From positions 43,060 through 107,059 of the forward strand of contig JAGVIE010000037.1 in the NCBI GenBank assembly GCA_020056225.1: a stretch of DNA of 64,000 bases, written 5' to 3'. The notes under the pieces are model-generated. The model did not search any database and had not been told where the DNA came from. It worked only from the letters and a program-made list of their open reading frames with translations. The translations under genes were made by a program, and so were the position numbers. Every line of letters begins with the position of its first letter. The stretch's first letter is position 1. The stretch is from Bacteroidota bacterium (GTDB lineage Bacteria; Bacteroidota; Ignavibacteria; UBA10030; SZUA-254). Below are positions 44,446-53,448 of this stretch, in pieces.

Positions 44446-46083
44446 ATGTCAGCACACAAAGAAAGATGGGGCACACGAGTTGGACTTGTTCTCGCTATGG
44501 CGGGTAATGCAGTCGGCTTGGGTAACTTCCTAAGGTTCCCGGCGCAAGCGGTCCAAAACGGAGGCGGCGCATTTATTATTCCTTATCTCGTCTCATTTCT
44601 TCTGATGGGAATTCCGCTACTCTGGATTGAGTGGGCAATCGGCAGACATGGTGGAAAATACGGCTATCACCATGCCCCAGGTATGTTCGATGCGATGGGA
44701 AAATCAAAACTCCTGAAGTACTTCGGTATCTTCGGTCTCTTTAATAACCTTGCCATCGCTGCGTATTATTGTTACATCGAATCTTGGACACTATCCTATG
44801 TGTGGCATTCGATCTCCGGGGCATTTTCCGGAAAAACCGCTGAACAGGTTTCGATGTTTTTCAGCCAATATCTTGATATCGGTACAGGAAAATTTTTCAA
44901 TGTCGCTCCAGAAGCATTCATCTTTTTCTTGATTACTCTCGGACTTAATTTGTGGATACTGTCGAGGGGACTGAGTCGAGGCGTGGAAATGGCGAGCCGG
45001 ATAGGAATGCCAATATTAATTCTCTTCGGAATTTTCCTTGCTATTCGCGCACTCACACTTCATGCCGGCGACCAGGGTGCTGTTTACGATTCATCGGTGG
45101 GTATGAATTTTTTGTGGACACCGCAGTTCGACTCACTTTCAAATCCAAAAGTTTGGCTTGCAGCGGCAGGGCAGATTTTCTTCACACTCTCGTTGGGAAT
45201 GGGTTCAATCCATTGTTACGCTGCGTACCTGAGAGAAAAAGACGACATAGCGCTTAACGCCGCATCAGCCGGCTGGTTGAATGAGTTCGTCGAAGTCCTT
45301 CTCGGCGGATCGATAATCATTCCGATCGCCGTTGCTTATTTAGGTTTAGATTGGATCAAAGCAAACGTTGGATTTGAAATGGGCTTCCGTACGATGCCGA
45401 CCCTTTTCCAGAATTGGGGTCCCATTCTCGCCGCATTAGCCGGTGTTGCATGGTTCGGTCTGCTTTTCTTTGCAGGAATAACAAGCTCACTCGCGATGGG
45501 ACAGCCCGTGATGGCATTTCTCCAGGATGAATTTAAGACAACTCGAAATCGTTCTGTGATAATTTTTGGAGCAGTTACATTCCTCCTGGCATTACCTTGC
45601 GTGTTCCTTTACGAAGAAGGAGCATTCAACGAATTCGATTATTGGGCAGGAACTTTCTCGCTTGTTGTCTTCGCGCTCGCTGAGTCCATTATCTTCTCGT
45701 GGGTTTTTGGAATCGATAAAGGTTGGGAAGAGATTAACCGAGGTGCCGATATAAAAATCCCACGCTTCTTCAAATTTGTGATAAAATATGTGACCCCTCT
45801 TTTCCTTCTCGCTGTTTTTATTGGTTCAACAATTAAACCAGCAGACGGAGAATGGACTGCTGCCCTCCAAAGTTTCTTTAGCGGCAACGGGTGGCCACTG
45901 GCAGTCGATAGCGTCATCGGGACAATCTTTAATCTGGGTATCGCAGATACGCGATGGTTTATTGACGGAATTCCTTCAAACGTCTTTGTTATCGATATGA
46001 CCAGGATCCTCATTCTCTTCACATTCGTCGGGATCGGTGCAACAATTTACTATGCATGGAAACGAAAACGAACAGTAGCATGA
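44446..46083 (+). CDS. Sodium-dependent transporter of the NSS (SNF) family
   Basis: A 545-residue sodium:amino-acid symporter with 11-12 helices. The N-terminus WGTRVGLVLAMAGNAVGLGNFLRFP is the sodium-site signature of the LeuT/NSS fold, followed by NGGGAFIIPYLVSFLLMGIPLLWIEW. The next gene encodes the tiny partner subunit seen with methionine/alanine NSS importers (MetP-MetS type), so a neutral amino acid is the likely substrate. First gene of a five-gene uptake operon. Confidence 0.93.
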   Translation: MSAHKERWGTRVGLVLAMAGNAVGLGNFLRFPAQAVQNGGGAFIIPYLVSFLLMGIPLLWIEWAIGRHGGKYGYHHAPGMFDAMGKSKLLKYFGIFGLFNNLAIAAYYCYIESWTLSYVWHSISGAFSGKTAEQVSMFFSQYLDIGTGKFFNVAPEAFIFFLITLGLNLWILSRGLSRGVEMASRIGMPILILFGIFLAIRALTLHAGDQGAVYDSSVGMNFLWTPQFDSLSNPKVWLAAAGQIFFTLSLGMGSIHCYAAYLREKDDIALNAASAGWLNEFVEVLLGGSIIIPIAVAYLGLDWIKANVGFEMGFRTMPTLFQNWGPILAALAGVAWFGLLFFAGITSSLAMGQPVMAFLQDEFKTTRNRSVIIFGAVTFLLALPCVFLYEEGAFNEFDYWAGTFSLVVFALAESIIFSWVFGIDKGWEEINRGADIKIPRFFKFVIKYVTPLFLLAVFIGSTIKPADGEWTAALQSFFSGNGWPLAVDSVIGTIFNLGIADTRWFIDGIPSNVFVIDMTRILILFTFVGIGATIYYAWKRKRTVA

Positions 46084-46096
46084 TTGGAGATTAACT

Positions 46097-46243
46097 ATGT
46101 CAACATCCGCATTAATTACAATGTTATCCACTTGGACGGTGATTTCGTATTTTACAATTCGGTTTTTCATCAAAGTTGTAAAAACACCACCTAAACCCGA
46201 ACCCGATTCGTACACCGATAACGATGATGTAAAGAGACCATAG
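46097..46243 (+). CDS. Methionine/alanine-type NSS importer small subunit (MetS-like)
   Basis: A 48-residue ORF: MSTSALITMLSTWTVISYFT followed by IRFFIKVVK and an acidic/proline tail. A single membrane helix after an MSTSA start and a short basic turn is the pattern of the MetS small-subunit family, which in Corynebacterium is needed with the large NSS subunit MetP. It lies 13 nt after the NSS transporter and 5 nt before an APC permease, in the same direction. Short, but the position and pattern agree. Confidence 0.8.
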   Translation: MSTSALITMLSTWTVISYFTIRFFIKVVKTPPKPEPDSYTDNDDVKRP

Positions 46244-46248
46244 AGCAC

Positions 46249-47739
46249 GTGATCAGTAATCAACTCACATCATCGACTGAATCGAGCCGTCGAGAATTCA
46301 AACGAGAGCTTGGTTTATTCGACTCGACGATGATCGTCATCGGATCGATGATCGGCTCTGGTATTTTCATAGTGAGTGCCGATATCGCTCGAACCGTAGG
46401 CTCACCGGGCTATCTCCTGCTCGTTTGGCTGATAACAGGAGTCATTACAATCATTGCCGCATTGAGTTATGGCGAGCTTGCCGGAATGATGCCTCACGCC
46501 GGCGGACAGTACGTTTACCTTCGTGAGGCGTATAATCCTCTGATTGGATTCCTTTACGGATGGACTCTTTTTCTTGTCATTCAAACCGGAACGATTGCCG
46601 CTGTTGGTGTGGCTTTTGCAAAATTTACCGGCGTATTGATTCCATGGTTCAGCGAGACACATCTTCTCTTTGTTCTATTTGGATTGAAGATAACTGCCGC
46701 ACAAATTCTGGCTATTATTAGCATTCTCATTCTAACCCTTGTAAATATTTGGGGATTGAAGGAAGGAAAAATCGTCCAAAACATTTTTACATTCACAAAG
46801 ACAATTGCACTTTTCGGTTTGATACTGTTGGGAATTTTTATCGGAAAGAATTCCATGGCAATTGCCGCAAACTTCTCTAACTTTTGGAATGCAAACTGGA
46901 CGCATATTGCAGACGGGAAGGTTATATCGATTGAATCTCTTTCCGGCATTGCAATCTTTGCCGCTATCGGAGCAGCGATGGTCGGTTCACTATTCTCAAG
47001 CGATGCATGGAACAACATCACTTTCACCGCAGGTGAGGTTATCAATCCGAAGAAAACAATTCCATTAAGTCTTGTTCTCGGAACCGGAATTGTAACGCTA
47101 TTATATATCGCAGCCAACTTCTCTTACATACTCGTTCTCCCTTTAACCGGAAACCCAGACGGAGCAACAGTAGCGGAACGAGGAATTCAATTCGCTGCAA
47201 GCGATCGCATTGGAATTGCAGCCGCCACGACAATCTTCGGCGATACGGCAGCAATCATAATGGCAATACTTATTATGGTATCGACATTCGGCTGCAATAA
47301 CGGTTTGATACTTGCGGGCGCTCGTGTGTATTACGCAATGGCAAAGGATAATCTCTTCTTTAAAAAAATCGGGACACTCAATAAAAATTCAGTTCCCGGT
47401 GTTGCACTAATTGTTCAGGGTATTTGGGCGAGCGCCCTCTGCCTCTCCGGAACTTACGGTGAATTGTTGGATTACGTGATGTTTGCTGTGATCATTTTCT
47501 ATATTCTAACAATCATCGGAATTTTCATCCTCCGCAAGAAACGCCCTGATGCCGAACGTCCATATAAAGCATTTGGTTATCCGGTACTTCCGGCTGTCTA
47601 CATCATCATCGCTACTGCGATTGCAATAGACCTATTGATTTATAAATCGTATACATGGTACGGTTTCCTTATCGTCCTCACTGGTGCTCCAATATATTTC
47701 CTGTGGAAAAGATTTTCTATAAAAGAAATCACTTATTAA
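46249..47739 (+). CDS. APC family amino-acid permease
   Basis: A 496-residue permease with about 12 helices. The first helix has the unwound substrate motif GSMIGSGIFIVSADIA, followed by GELAGMMPHAGGQYVYLREAYNP, typical of the APC/LAT group. GTG start at 46249, 5 nt after the small subunit gene. Substrate is an amino acid or peptide product; specificity cannot be read from sequence. Confidence 0.91.
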   Translation: MISNQLTSSTESSRREFKRELGLFDSTMIVIGSMIGSGIFIVSADIARTVGSPGYLLLVWLITGVITIIAALSYGELAGMMPHAGGQYVYLREAYNPLIGFLYGWTLFLVIQTGTIAAVGVAFAKFTGVLIPWFSETHLLFVLFGLKITAAQILAIISILILTLVNIWGLKEGKIVQNIFTFTKTIALFGLILLGIFIGKNSMAIAANFSNFWNANWTHIADGKVISIESLSGIAIFAAIGAAMVGSLFSSDAWNNITFTAGEVINPKKTIPLSLVLGTGIVTLLYIAANFSYILVLPLTGNPDGATVAERGIQFAASDRIGIAAATTIFGDTAAIIMAILIMVSTFGCNNGLILAGARVYYAMAKDNLFFKKIGTLNKNSVPGVALIVQGIWASALCLSGTYGELLDYVMFAVIIFYILTIIGIFILRKKRPDAERPYKAFGYPVLPAVYIIIATAIAIDLLIYKSYTWYGFLIVLTGAPIYFLWKRFSIKEITY

Positions 47740-47745
47740 TCGATC

Positions 47746-48972
47746 ATGAAATATTTTAAACCGACGCTCACTCAATGGATTTTTATCGGTATGGGTATCG
47801 GTTTATTGGTCGGCTGGCTTTTTCCCGATGCTGCAACACAACTTCGACCGTTGAGCACCATTTTCCTCCGGCTCATTAAGTCGATCATCGCACCGCTAAT
47901 CTTCTCAACTCTTGTTGTTGGAATCGCAGGCCACGGAAATCTCAAGCAAGTCGGACGGATGGGTTTGAAATCAATCATCTATTTCGAGATAGTAACAACA
48001 CTCGCGTTGACAATCGGGTTGGTCGCAGTCAATATTACCCAGCCCGGCGTTGGCGTTCAACTTCACATGGATCCACAGGCGGCAGACATCGTTTCAAAAA
48101 AACAGTCAATCACTGAAGTCATAACTCATATTGTACCGCAGAGTTTCTTTCAGGCGGCGGCTGAAGGTGAAGTTTTGCAGATAGTCGTCTTCGCTATCAT
48201 TTTCAGTTTTGCACTCGCGTTAGTACCGAAAGAAAAGCGAACCACAATCCTCTCTTTCTGCGATTCGCTTGCAGAGACGATGTTCAAGTTCACCGGTATT
48301 GTAATGAGATATGCCCCAATTGGCGTCGGTGCTGCAATTGCAGTTACTGTTGGACATAAAGGTCTGGGCGTTTTAATGAATCTCGGCATACTGATACTAA
48401 CGATGTATGGTGCGCTTACAGTGTTCATTGTTGTCGTGCTGGGCGGCGTTGCACTGATTGCCAGAATTCCTTTAAAACAATTTTTCAACGCTGTTAAGGA
48501 GCCTGCTCTCATCGCTTTCTCCACAACAAGTTCCGAAGCCGCGCTTCCAAAAGCGATGGAATCTATGGAGTCTATCGGCGTGCCTCGCCGCATAGTTTCA
48601 TTTGTCATCCCAACCGGTTACAGCTTTAATCTTGATGGCTCGACTTTATATCTATCGCTTGCGGCTATCTTCGTAGCGCAGGCGGCAGGCATTCAGTTGA
48701 CCATAGGCCAGCAAATACTTATGATGCTTACCTTGATGCTCACGAGTAAAGGTGTTGCCGGTGTACCGCGTGCGGCGCTTGTGATTCTTGCCGGAACTTT
48801 AAGCTCATTTGGTTTACCCCTTGAAGGTGTAGCTGTTATTTTAGGCATCGATGAAATTATGGATATGGGACGAACCACTGTTAATGTTGTTGGAAATTGT
48901 CTTGCGAGTGTAGTTATCGCACGATGGGAAGGCGAGTTCCAGCCCGTTACTACTCAAGAATTGAAAGCATAA
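47746..48972 (+). CDS. Dicarboxylate/amino acid:cation symporter (DAACS, GltP-like)
   Basis: A 408-residue symporter for glutamate, aspartate or C4-dicarboxylates. Conserved features are the serine-rich hairpin AFSTTSSEAALPKAME, the NLDGST-containing helix (PTGYSFNLDGSTLYLS), LTSKGVAGVPRAALVILAG and MGRTTVNVVGNCLASVVIARWE. Length is normal. It starts 6 nt after the APC permease and ends 3 nt before uppP. Confidence 0.94.
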   Translation: MKYFKPTLTQWIFIGMGIGLLVGWLFPDAATQLRPLSTIFLRLIKSIIAPLIFSTLVVGIAGHGNLKQVGRMGLKSIIYFEIVTTLALTIGLVAVNITQPGVGVQLHMDPQAADIVSKKQSITEVITHIVPQSFFQAAAEGEVLQIVVFAIIFSFALALVPKEKRTTILSFCDSLAETMFKFTGIVMRYAPIGVGAAIAVTVGHKGLGVLMNLGILILTMYGALTVFIVVVLGGVALIARIPLKQFFNAVKEPALIAFSTTSSEAALPKAMESMESIGVPRRIVSFVIPTGYSFNLDGSTLYLSLAAIFVAQAAGIQLTIGQQILMMLTLMLTSKGVAGVPRAALVILAGTLSSFGLPLEGVAVILGIDEIMDMGRTTVNVVGNCLASVVIARWEGEFQPVTTQELKA

Positions 48973-48975
48973 TCT

Positions 48976-49815
48976 ATGAACATTTTCTATGCTATTATTT
49001 TGGGGATCATACAGGGACTTACCGAGTTTCTTCCCATCAGCAGTACGGCTCATTTAACTCTGGCTGGTAAATATTTCGGGCTTATCGATCCCGCACGACC
49101 GGAAGACTGGACTGCCTTCATCGCAATCATGCAGTTGGGAACGGTTGCGGCGGTGATTATCTATTTCTTCAAAGACCTCATAATAATGACGCGAAGTTTC
49201 TTTACCGATCTATTGAAGAGAAAGAGTTCAGAGCGATGGACGTATGAATCAAAACTTGCATGGAAGATTATCCTCGGCACAATACCGGTTGTGATAATCG
49301 GACTTACCTTCAAGGATATTATCGAGGGGACATTTACAAAAGAGATAAGCACTATAGCAACAAGTTTAATTGTTTTGGCATTGATACTTTTGCTGGCTGA
49401 AAAGATTGGCAAGAAACTACGCACTGAGCGGCAAACCACATGGTTCGATGCGCTTATCGTCGGCTTTGCTCAAGCACTGGCGCTGATTCCCGGCTCCTCC
49501 CGATCGGGCACAACAATTACTGCCGGACTTTTTCTTGGTCTTACAAGGGAGACCGCCGCACGGTTTTCATTCTTACTCAGCATTCCCGCCGTACTCGCAA
49601 GCGGTTTTTACGAAATGTATCAGGCACGCCATCACTTTGCCGATCTGGGAATTGCGCCTCTCATCGTATCTACGGTTGTCTCAGGATTTGTTGGCTATTG
49701 GTCGATCTCGTTCCTATTGAAATTCCTCCAGAAGCATACAACATACGTGTTCATCTTTTACCGTATAATTCTTGGCGCGGTGTTGTGGGGGTTACTTCTA
49801 ACAAAATATTTCTAA
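48976..49815 (+). CDS. uppP: Undecaprenyl-diphosphatase UppP (BacA)
   Basis: Membrane phosphatase recycling undecaprenyl pyrophosphate for cell-wall synthesis; overexpression gives bacitracin resistance in other bacteria. Motifs: GLTEFLPISSTAHL (14-27) and ALIPGSSRSGTTITAGLFLGLTRE. It is 279 residues and complete. Its last 108 bp are repeated at 52483-52590 behind a restriction-modification locus. It is the last gene of an operon of amino-acid transporters, an unusual setting. Confidence 0.95.
   Translation: MNIFYAIILGIIQGLTEFLPISSTAHLTLAGKYFGLIDPARPEDWTAFIAIMQLGTVAAVIIYFFKDLIIMTRSFFTDLLKRKSSERWTYESKLAWKIILGTIPVVIIGLTFKDIIEGTFTKEISTIATSLIVLALILLLAEKIGKKLRTERQTTWFDALIVGFAQALALIPGSSRSGTTITAGLFLGLTRETAARFSFLLSIPAVLASGFYEMYQARHHFADLGIAPLIVSTVVSGFVGYWSISFLLKFLQKHTTYVFIFYRIILGAVLWGLLLTKYF
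49708..49815 (+). repeat. Direct repeat 1: 3' end of uppP
   Basis: 108 bp, aligned without gaps to 52483-52590 with 10 mismatches by eye. The offset is 2775 bp. The two copies bracket the restriction-modification genes. Confidence 0.9.
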
Positions 49816-49861
49816 ACAGAGGTAGTGCTTTGCTGGTGCTATGCTCATTAATTTTTTGAAG

Positions 49862-50809
49862 CTATACCTTCGGCTGTCTTGGTCCCATGAACTTGTCACC
49901 GTTGAAGTGAATCATATGATCTGGATGTTCCATAATCCAAACTTCAGTTTCCCAAGCTAAGTTAGTAGTGTGACGCTTGAACTCTGCGAAGTCGGGAAAA
50001 GCCGAGACATATATTCTCCCTGCTGTACAATTCTTCAGAAAGTTCTCAAGCTCGACGATACGTTTCGGAGTAATAGGTCCGTGTGATGTCACTGCCTCGA
50101 TGAGATATAGCCATTTCTTATCGGTGTCGTAGATTAAAACATCGGGAAGCTTGCTGTGTTGGTCTATAGGAATACCAAGATTCTTTAGCATCTTGGAGTC
50201 CATATGCAAATCTTTCTTTGCAGTGTCCCCAAGGTAGAGAAGCATTGAGCCTTTGGCAAAACGAGATGCAAACTGATTTACAACCGCGATTTGAACTTGA
50301 TTGTGTTTCCCGGCTGATAGCCGGATAGTCTTACCATTCGAAAGCTTCAAAGGACTTAATGTAAGGTTTCGGTCTTTAACGTAACGTTTCTTTAGCTCAC
50401 CAACTTCCAATTTAAAATTTGAAACTGCCGATTGCCACTTGCTCAACCCAAATGCTTTGATCACTTCAAGCGCTCGTTTAGTAATAGCATAATGCGCTTT
50501 AGGGCTGTTGACTGGCAACTGAGGATTATCAGGATTGTAGTCAGCAAGTCTCACTTGTACAAACTGATGCAAAACTTGTCGTCTCACTGTCTCACGTGTA
50601 TTAGGAGCATAACGCCGCTTGTACTGTTTGTCCATGAATGCCATTATGCCCTTGGTGACTTTGAGACTCGGCCCTTGAGCATCCTTCCAGACGCCGTCCT
50701 TCTTTATGTTGCAGAGTGCGAGGAGCGTTAAAGCGGACATTTCATTTTGTTGAGCTTTGGGTAGCCCAAGCTCTTTCAGAATTGTTTGAGCTTCTTTAAT
50801 CTTACTCAT
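49862..50809 (-). CDS. Type II restriction endonuclease, BsuBI/PstI family
   Basis: A 315-residue endonuclease. The C-terminal half (about 175-310) matches the BsuBI/PstI family, whose members cut CTGCAG: SMLLYLGDTAKKD, then LPDVLIYDTDKKWLYLIEAV with the likely catalytic D223 and E238, and TSHGPITPKR. The N-terminal half (1-140) is the helical part with MAFMDKQYKRRYAPNTRETVRRQ. It overlaps the methyltransferase gene by 8 nt, so the pair is co-expressed. The recognition sequence is inferred from the family. Confidence 0.92.
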   Translation of the reverse strand: MSKIKEAQTILKELGLPKAQQNEMSALTLLALCNIKKDGVWKDAQGPSLKVTKGIMAFMDKQYKRRYAPNTRETVRRQVLHQFVQVRLADYNPDNPQLPVNSPKAHYAITKRALEVIKAFGLSKWQSAVSNFKLEVGELKKRYVKDRNLTLSPLKLSNGKTIRLSAGKHNQVQIAVVNQFASRFAKGSMLLYLGDTAKKDLHMDSKMLKNLGIPIDQHSKLPDVLIYDTDKKWLYLIEAVTSHGPITPKRIVELENFLKNCTAGRIYVSAFPDFAEFKRHTTNLAWETEVWIMEHPDHMIHFNGDKFMGPRQPKV

Positions 50810-52385
50810 ATACTGTTGAGAATTCCTTTTCTAATTTGAAGAACTGTTCGATAACCTCATCTACAACGGATTGGGAGAAATTGTTTTTTATGATAATTGC
50901 GTTTCCGATTTGCTTGATTGTTTCAAGTTGTGGCAAAGGCATTTCTCTCAGTTCCGTTGCACTCACGTTGATATTACCATTGAATGTTCGGAAATATGTG
51001 TCAAAGAGAGTGCTGTTCAGCAATGCGGCGAAGCCCAATATTTCATTGCGATCAAGGTGGCCGTTTGGTCGGTAGATATAGTTCAGATGGTTTTCTACGC
51101 CAATGAGATCAGCATCAACACTGTCAGCAAAATATGGCGTAGCGATTAATCTACTGCTATCATCCTTGGAACTAAATCGGCGAAGGAAAATGTAGTTTTT
51201 GTTCGGTATCAACAAGGAAAGAGATTGGTCACAGACTTGGATGTACTCTCCTTTGCCGGTCTTATTGAGTGGCCACGTTAATTTCATCTTGGAAGCGTTG
51301 TGTAACCAATAGAGCGGTGCTATCGAAAGTCCATCCTTCACCTGAGAGCGGATGAATCTCTTGGCTCTGAACGAAACAACAGGACCAGTAGAGATCTGAA
51401 TGTTATAGGCGTTCAAATTTCCTTGCCAGGATTTGAAAAGATGAACAACTTTTGCTTCAGCGTCTGAGGCTGGCAAATGGAGAATCTTCTGATAGGAGTT
51501 AGTATCGAGCAACTCGTCAAAGAAGAACACCCTTGTTTGTCTCTGATTCAAGTCTTTAAGCCCGTGCGATAGAGAGACTGTAACTCTCGGACGTTTGCCG
51601 TCGGACTTCATGCGCCGTGCAGAGATAATGACATTCTCCTGAAGAACCTCGTCCCTCTGGAACGCCTCCTTCCGTGAATCAAATAGATGGACCGTGTCTA
51701 ATTGAACTAATGAAAAGAACTTGTCTCGGAAAAGCCTGAAGTAATAACCGGATGCAAAGCTCCGGGGCGTGATAAAAATCAGTTGACCATCTTGCTCAAG
51801 AAGCATAGCTGCCGTGAAAAGAAAAATTGCATAAATATTTGGCTGACCGTGCACAATAGAATTGGCTGCTTTCACCCTGCCGTCTGTCTTTGGAAGTTTA
51901 AAGTATGGAGGGTTAGAGATAACCAGATCAAAATACTCCACATCCCGATCTTGGTTCTCCAATGTGTCCGAATTGGAGAGAACAAAGTCGGAAACCAGAA
52001 GCTTGAGATCAAGTTTTACACCTTGTTGTCCCAGCCAACTCTCTAAGTAAGAAAATGACTTTTGAGATAGCGAAATTAGCTGCTCATCCGTCTCATAGGT
52101 AACAAGTTCAATCTCAGACAAGTTGTCGGCTCTAATAAGCATCGCTTCCGCTAATGTGCAAGAAAGAACGCCTGTACCGCACCCGGGATCCAGTATCCTA
52201 ATCTTTGCTTTCCGGCAGTCAGCTAAGCTCGACATAAAGCGTGCAATTTCAACCGGTGTAAAAAACTGTCCGTGCCTTTTCCTGTGCATCTCTGATGCTT
52301 GAGAAGAATATAGAACTCCGAGCCGGTCAGCAAATGAGCTTGGCAGTTCATTAGGCGATGGCTTAATATCATAAATACTGTTCAT
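50802..52385 (-). CDS. DNA N6-adenine methyltransferase of the restriction-modification pair
   Basis: A 527-residue gamma-type adenine methyltransferase. Motif X is GQFFTP (39-44), motif I LDPGCGTG (65-72) binds S-adenosylmethionine, and motif IV is NPPY (158-161); LLEQDGQLIFITPRSFASG is motif VI-VIII. The C-terminal half would hold the target-recognition domain. It protects host DNA against the endonuclease encoded just downstream with 8-nt overlap. It stands between two copies of the uppP 3' end. Confidence 0.94.
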   Translation of the reverse strand: MNSIYDIKPSPNELPSSFADRLGVLYSSQASEMHRKRHGQFFTPVEIARFMSSLADCRKAKIRILDPGCGTGVLSCTLAEAMLIRADNLSEIELVTYETDEQLISLSQKSFSYLESWLGQQGVKLDLKLLVSDFVLSNSDTLENQDRDVEYFDLVISNPPYFKLPKTDGRVKAANSIVHGQPNIYAIFLFTAAMLLEQDGQLIFITPRSFASGYYFRLFRDKFFSLVQLDTVHLFDSRKEAFQRDEVLQENVIISARRMKSDGKRPRVTVSLSHGLKDLNQRQTRVFFFDELLDTNSYQKILHLPASDAEAKVVHLFKSWQGNLNAYNIQISTGPVVSFRAKRFIRSQVKDGLSIAPLYWLHNASKMKLTWPLNKTGKGEYIQVCDQSLSLLIPNKNYIFLRRFSSKDDSSRLIATPYFADSVDADLIGVENHLNYIYRPNGHLDRNEILGFAALLNSTLFDTYFRTFNGNINVSATELREMPLPQLETIKQIGNAIIIKNNFSQSVVDEVIEQFFKLEKEFSTVYE

Positions 52386-52482
52386 TCTGTTTTAATTTAC
52401 AAAATTAACATACCAACTGAAAGTGGGAGAAAGATTCTCAAAAAGTTATTGTGCTTAATGTTTATATTATAAAAAAGCAATT

Positions 52483-52590
52483 TCGTTCTTGTTGAAATTC
52501 CTCCAGAAGCATACAACATACGTGTTCATCTTCTACCGTATAATTCTTGGTGCGGGGTTGTGGGGATTACTGCTGACGAAATATTTCTGA
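52483..52590 (+). pseudogene. Second copy of the uppP 3' end (fragment)
   Basis: Direct repeat 2 encodes the last 35 residues of an UppP (SFLLKFLQKHTTYVF... LLLTKYF) with its own stop. Compared with 49708-49815, nine of ten differences are synonymous (including TAA to TGA) and one changes valine to glycine. There is no start. The pattern is that of an allele from a related genome rather than a drifting duplicate. Confidence 0.85.
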
Positions 52591-52623
52591 CAGAGTTAGA
52601 ATAAATTTTCCATATTTTTGGAA

Positions 52624-52638
52624 TCCCGCACCGCGGGA
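52624..52638. repeat. Short perfect GC hairpin
   Basis: TCCCGC (52624-52629), loop ACC, GCGGGA (52633-52638). It lies 3' of the small acidic gene (minus strand) and 34 nt after the uppP fragment. No U-tract on either side, so its role as a terminator is doubtful. Confidence 0.4.
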
Positions 52639-52665
52639 CAATATAGGTTAGGTTATGCGCAGTAT

Positions 52666-52845
52666 CTAATCATCAGTCCCTTCATCTTCTGCACCTTCAC
52701 TCGGTGGACCCCCTGAACTCTGTGGCGGTTTGGATGAGTCGAGATCATCATCTGTAGGCTGGTAGCTTTTCTTGAAGGGCACATCTTTGCCAATCTTCTT
52801 GGCATCATCTTCAGGGATGATTGGCTTATTGGTTTCTTTTGCCAT
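52666..52845 (-). CDS. Small acidic, proline/serine-rich protein (59 residues)
   Basis: Starts MAKETNKPIIPEDDAKKIGK and contains FKKSYQPTDDDLD followed by a disordered PPQSSGGPPSEGAEDEGTDD-type tail; strongly acidic at the C-terminus. An AAGGA ribosome site sits a few nt before the ATG. It lies 11 nt after the DUF6338 gene in the same direction. I recall short proteins with YQP and proline-rich tails next to DUF6338 genes in other bacteria, but cannot verify this here. No known function. Confidence 0.65.
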   Translation of the reverse strand: MAKETNKPIIPEDDAKKIGKDVPFKKSYQPTDDDLDSSKPPQSSGGPPSEGAEDEGTDD

Positions 52846-52856
52846 TGTATTTTCCT

Positions 52857-53444
52857 TTAACGGAATAGTTCAATAAAAACATAATTCTTGCTGGAGATTA
52901 AAGCACCTTGCGTTTGTGGAATCGGTGCAATGAACCGTCCAGTCTTCTGATCAATTTGCCAGAGTTCCTCAATGTAAATCTGTTCTTCAGCCGGGTATGA
53001 AGACGATGAAGATTGACGTCCATACCGCCCACCGATCTTTCGCCCGCCTTTCAGATGCACAATAACCCAGTAAGCTCTCTTTCGTGAGAAAAGTCTATCC
53101 CAAGGTTTGAGGAATGGATCAATAATTCGCTTTCGAATGAAACCGATAGAGATGATTCTCAAGAAAGCTATTGGCCAGATGATTGGGGCTACAAAAAGGA
53201 TGAAAACGGTTGCTAAATAATAAAGAAATGGATGTGCAGGCTGGAATTCGGTAGAATTGATTTCAAATATCACCCAAAATAGGATTGCAAAGTTGATGCA
53301 ACTGTAGCTAATAGCCTCGAACATATCCTTAGAGAAGTCCCGCTTCTCGGTTGGCACAAGAAGGTCGTAAACCTTAATGGATATAAACCCAGGCACGAAG
53401 AAGATGAAGATAAGTCTCAAAGTTTCTGATTCAAAAGGGTTCAT
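52857..53444 (-). CDS. DUF6338 family membrane protein
   Basis: A 195-residue protein: three hydrophobic helices in the first 100 residues (LIFIFFVPGFISIKVYDLL; SCINFAILFWVIFEI; FLYYLATVFILFVAPIIWP), then a basic stretch (IRKRIIDPFLKPWDR) and a C-terminal soluble beta domain (WVIVHLKGGRKIGGRYG ... EEQIYIEELWQID ... KNYVFIELF), which is the DUF6338 pattern. The function of the family is unknown. It is the third gene of a four-gene operon beside a restriction-modification locus. Confidence 0.8.
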   Translation of the reverse strand: MNPFESETLRLIFIFFVPGFISIKVYDLLVPTEKRDFSKDMFEAISYSCINFAILFWVIFEINSTEFQPAHPFLYYLATVFILFVAPIIWPIAFLRIISIGFIRKRIIDPFLKPWDRLFSRKRAYWVIVHLKGGRKIGGRYGRQSSSSSYPAEEQIYIEELWQIDQKTGRFIAPIPQTQGALISSKNYVFIELFR

Positions 53445-53448
53445 ATCA

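Noticed and set aside
52386..52482. Extra gene or integrase between the methyltransferase and the uppP fragment
   Set aside because: The 97 nt are AT-rich with no frame; probably the promoter of the restriction-modification pair.
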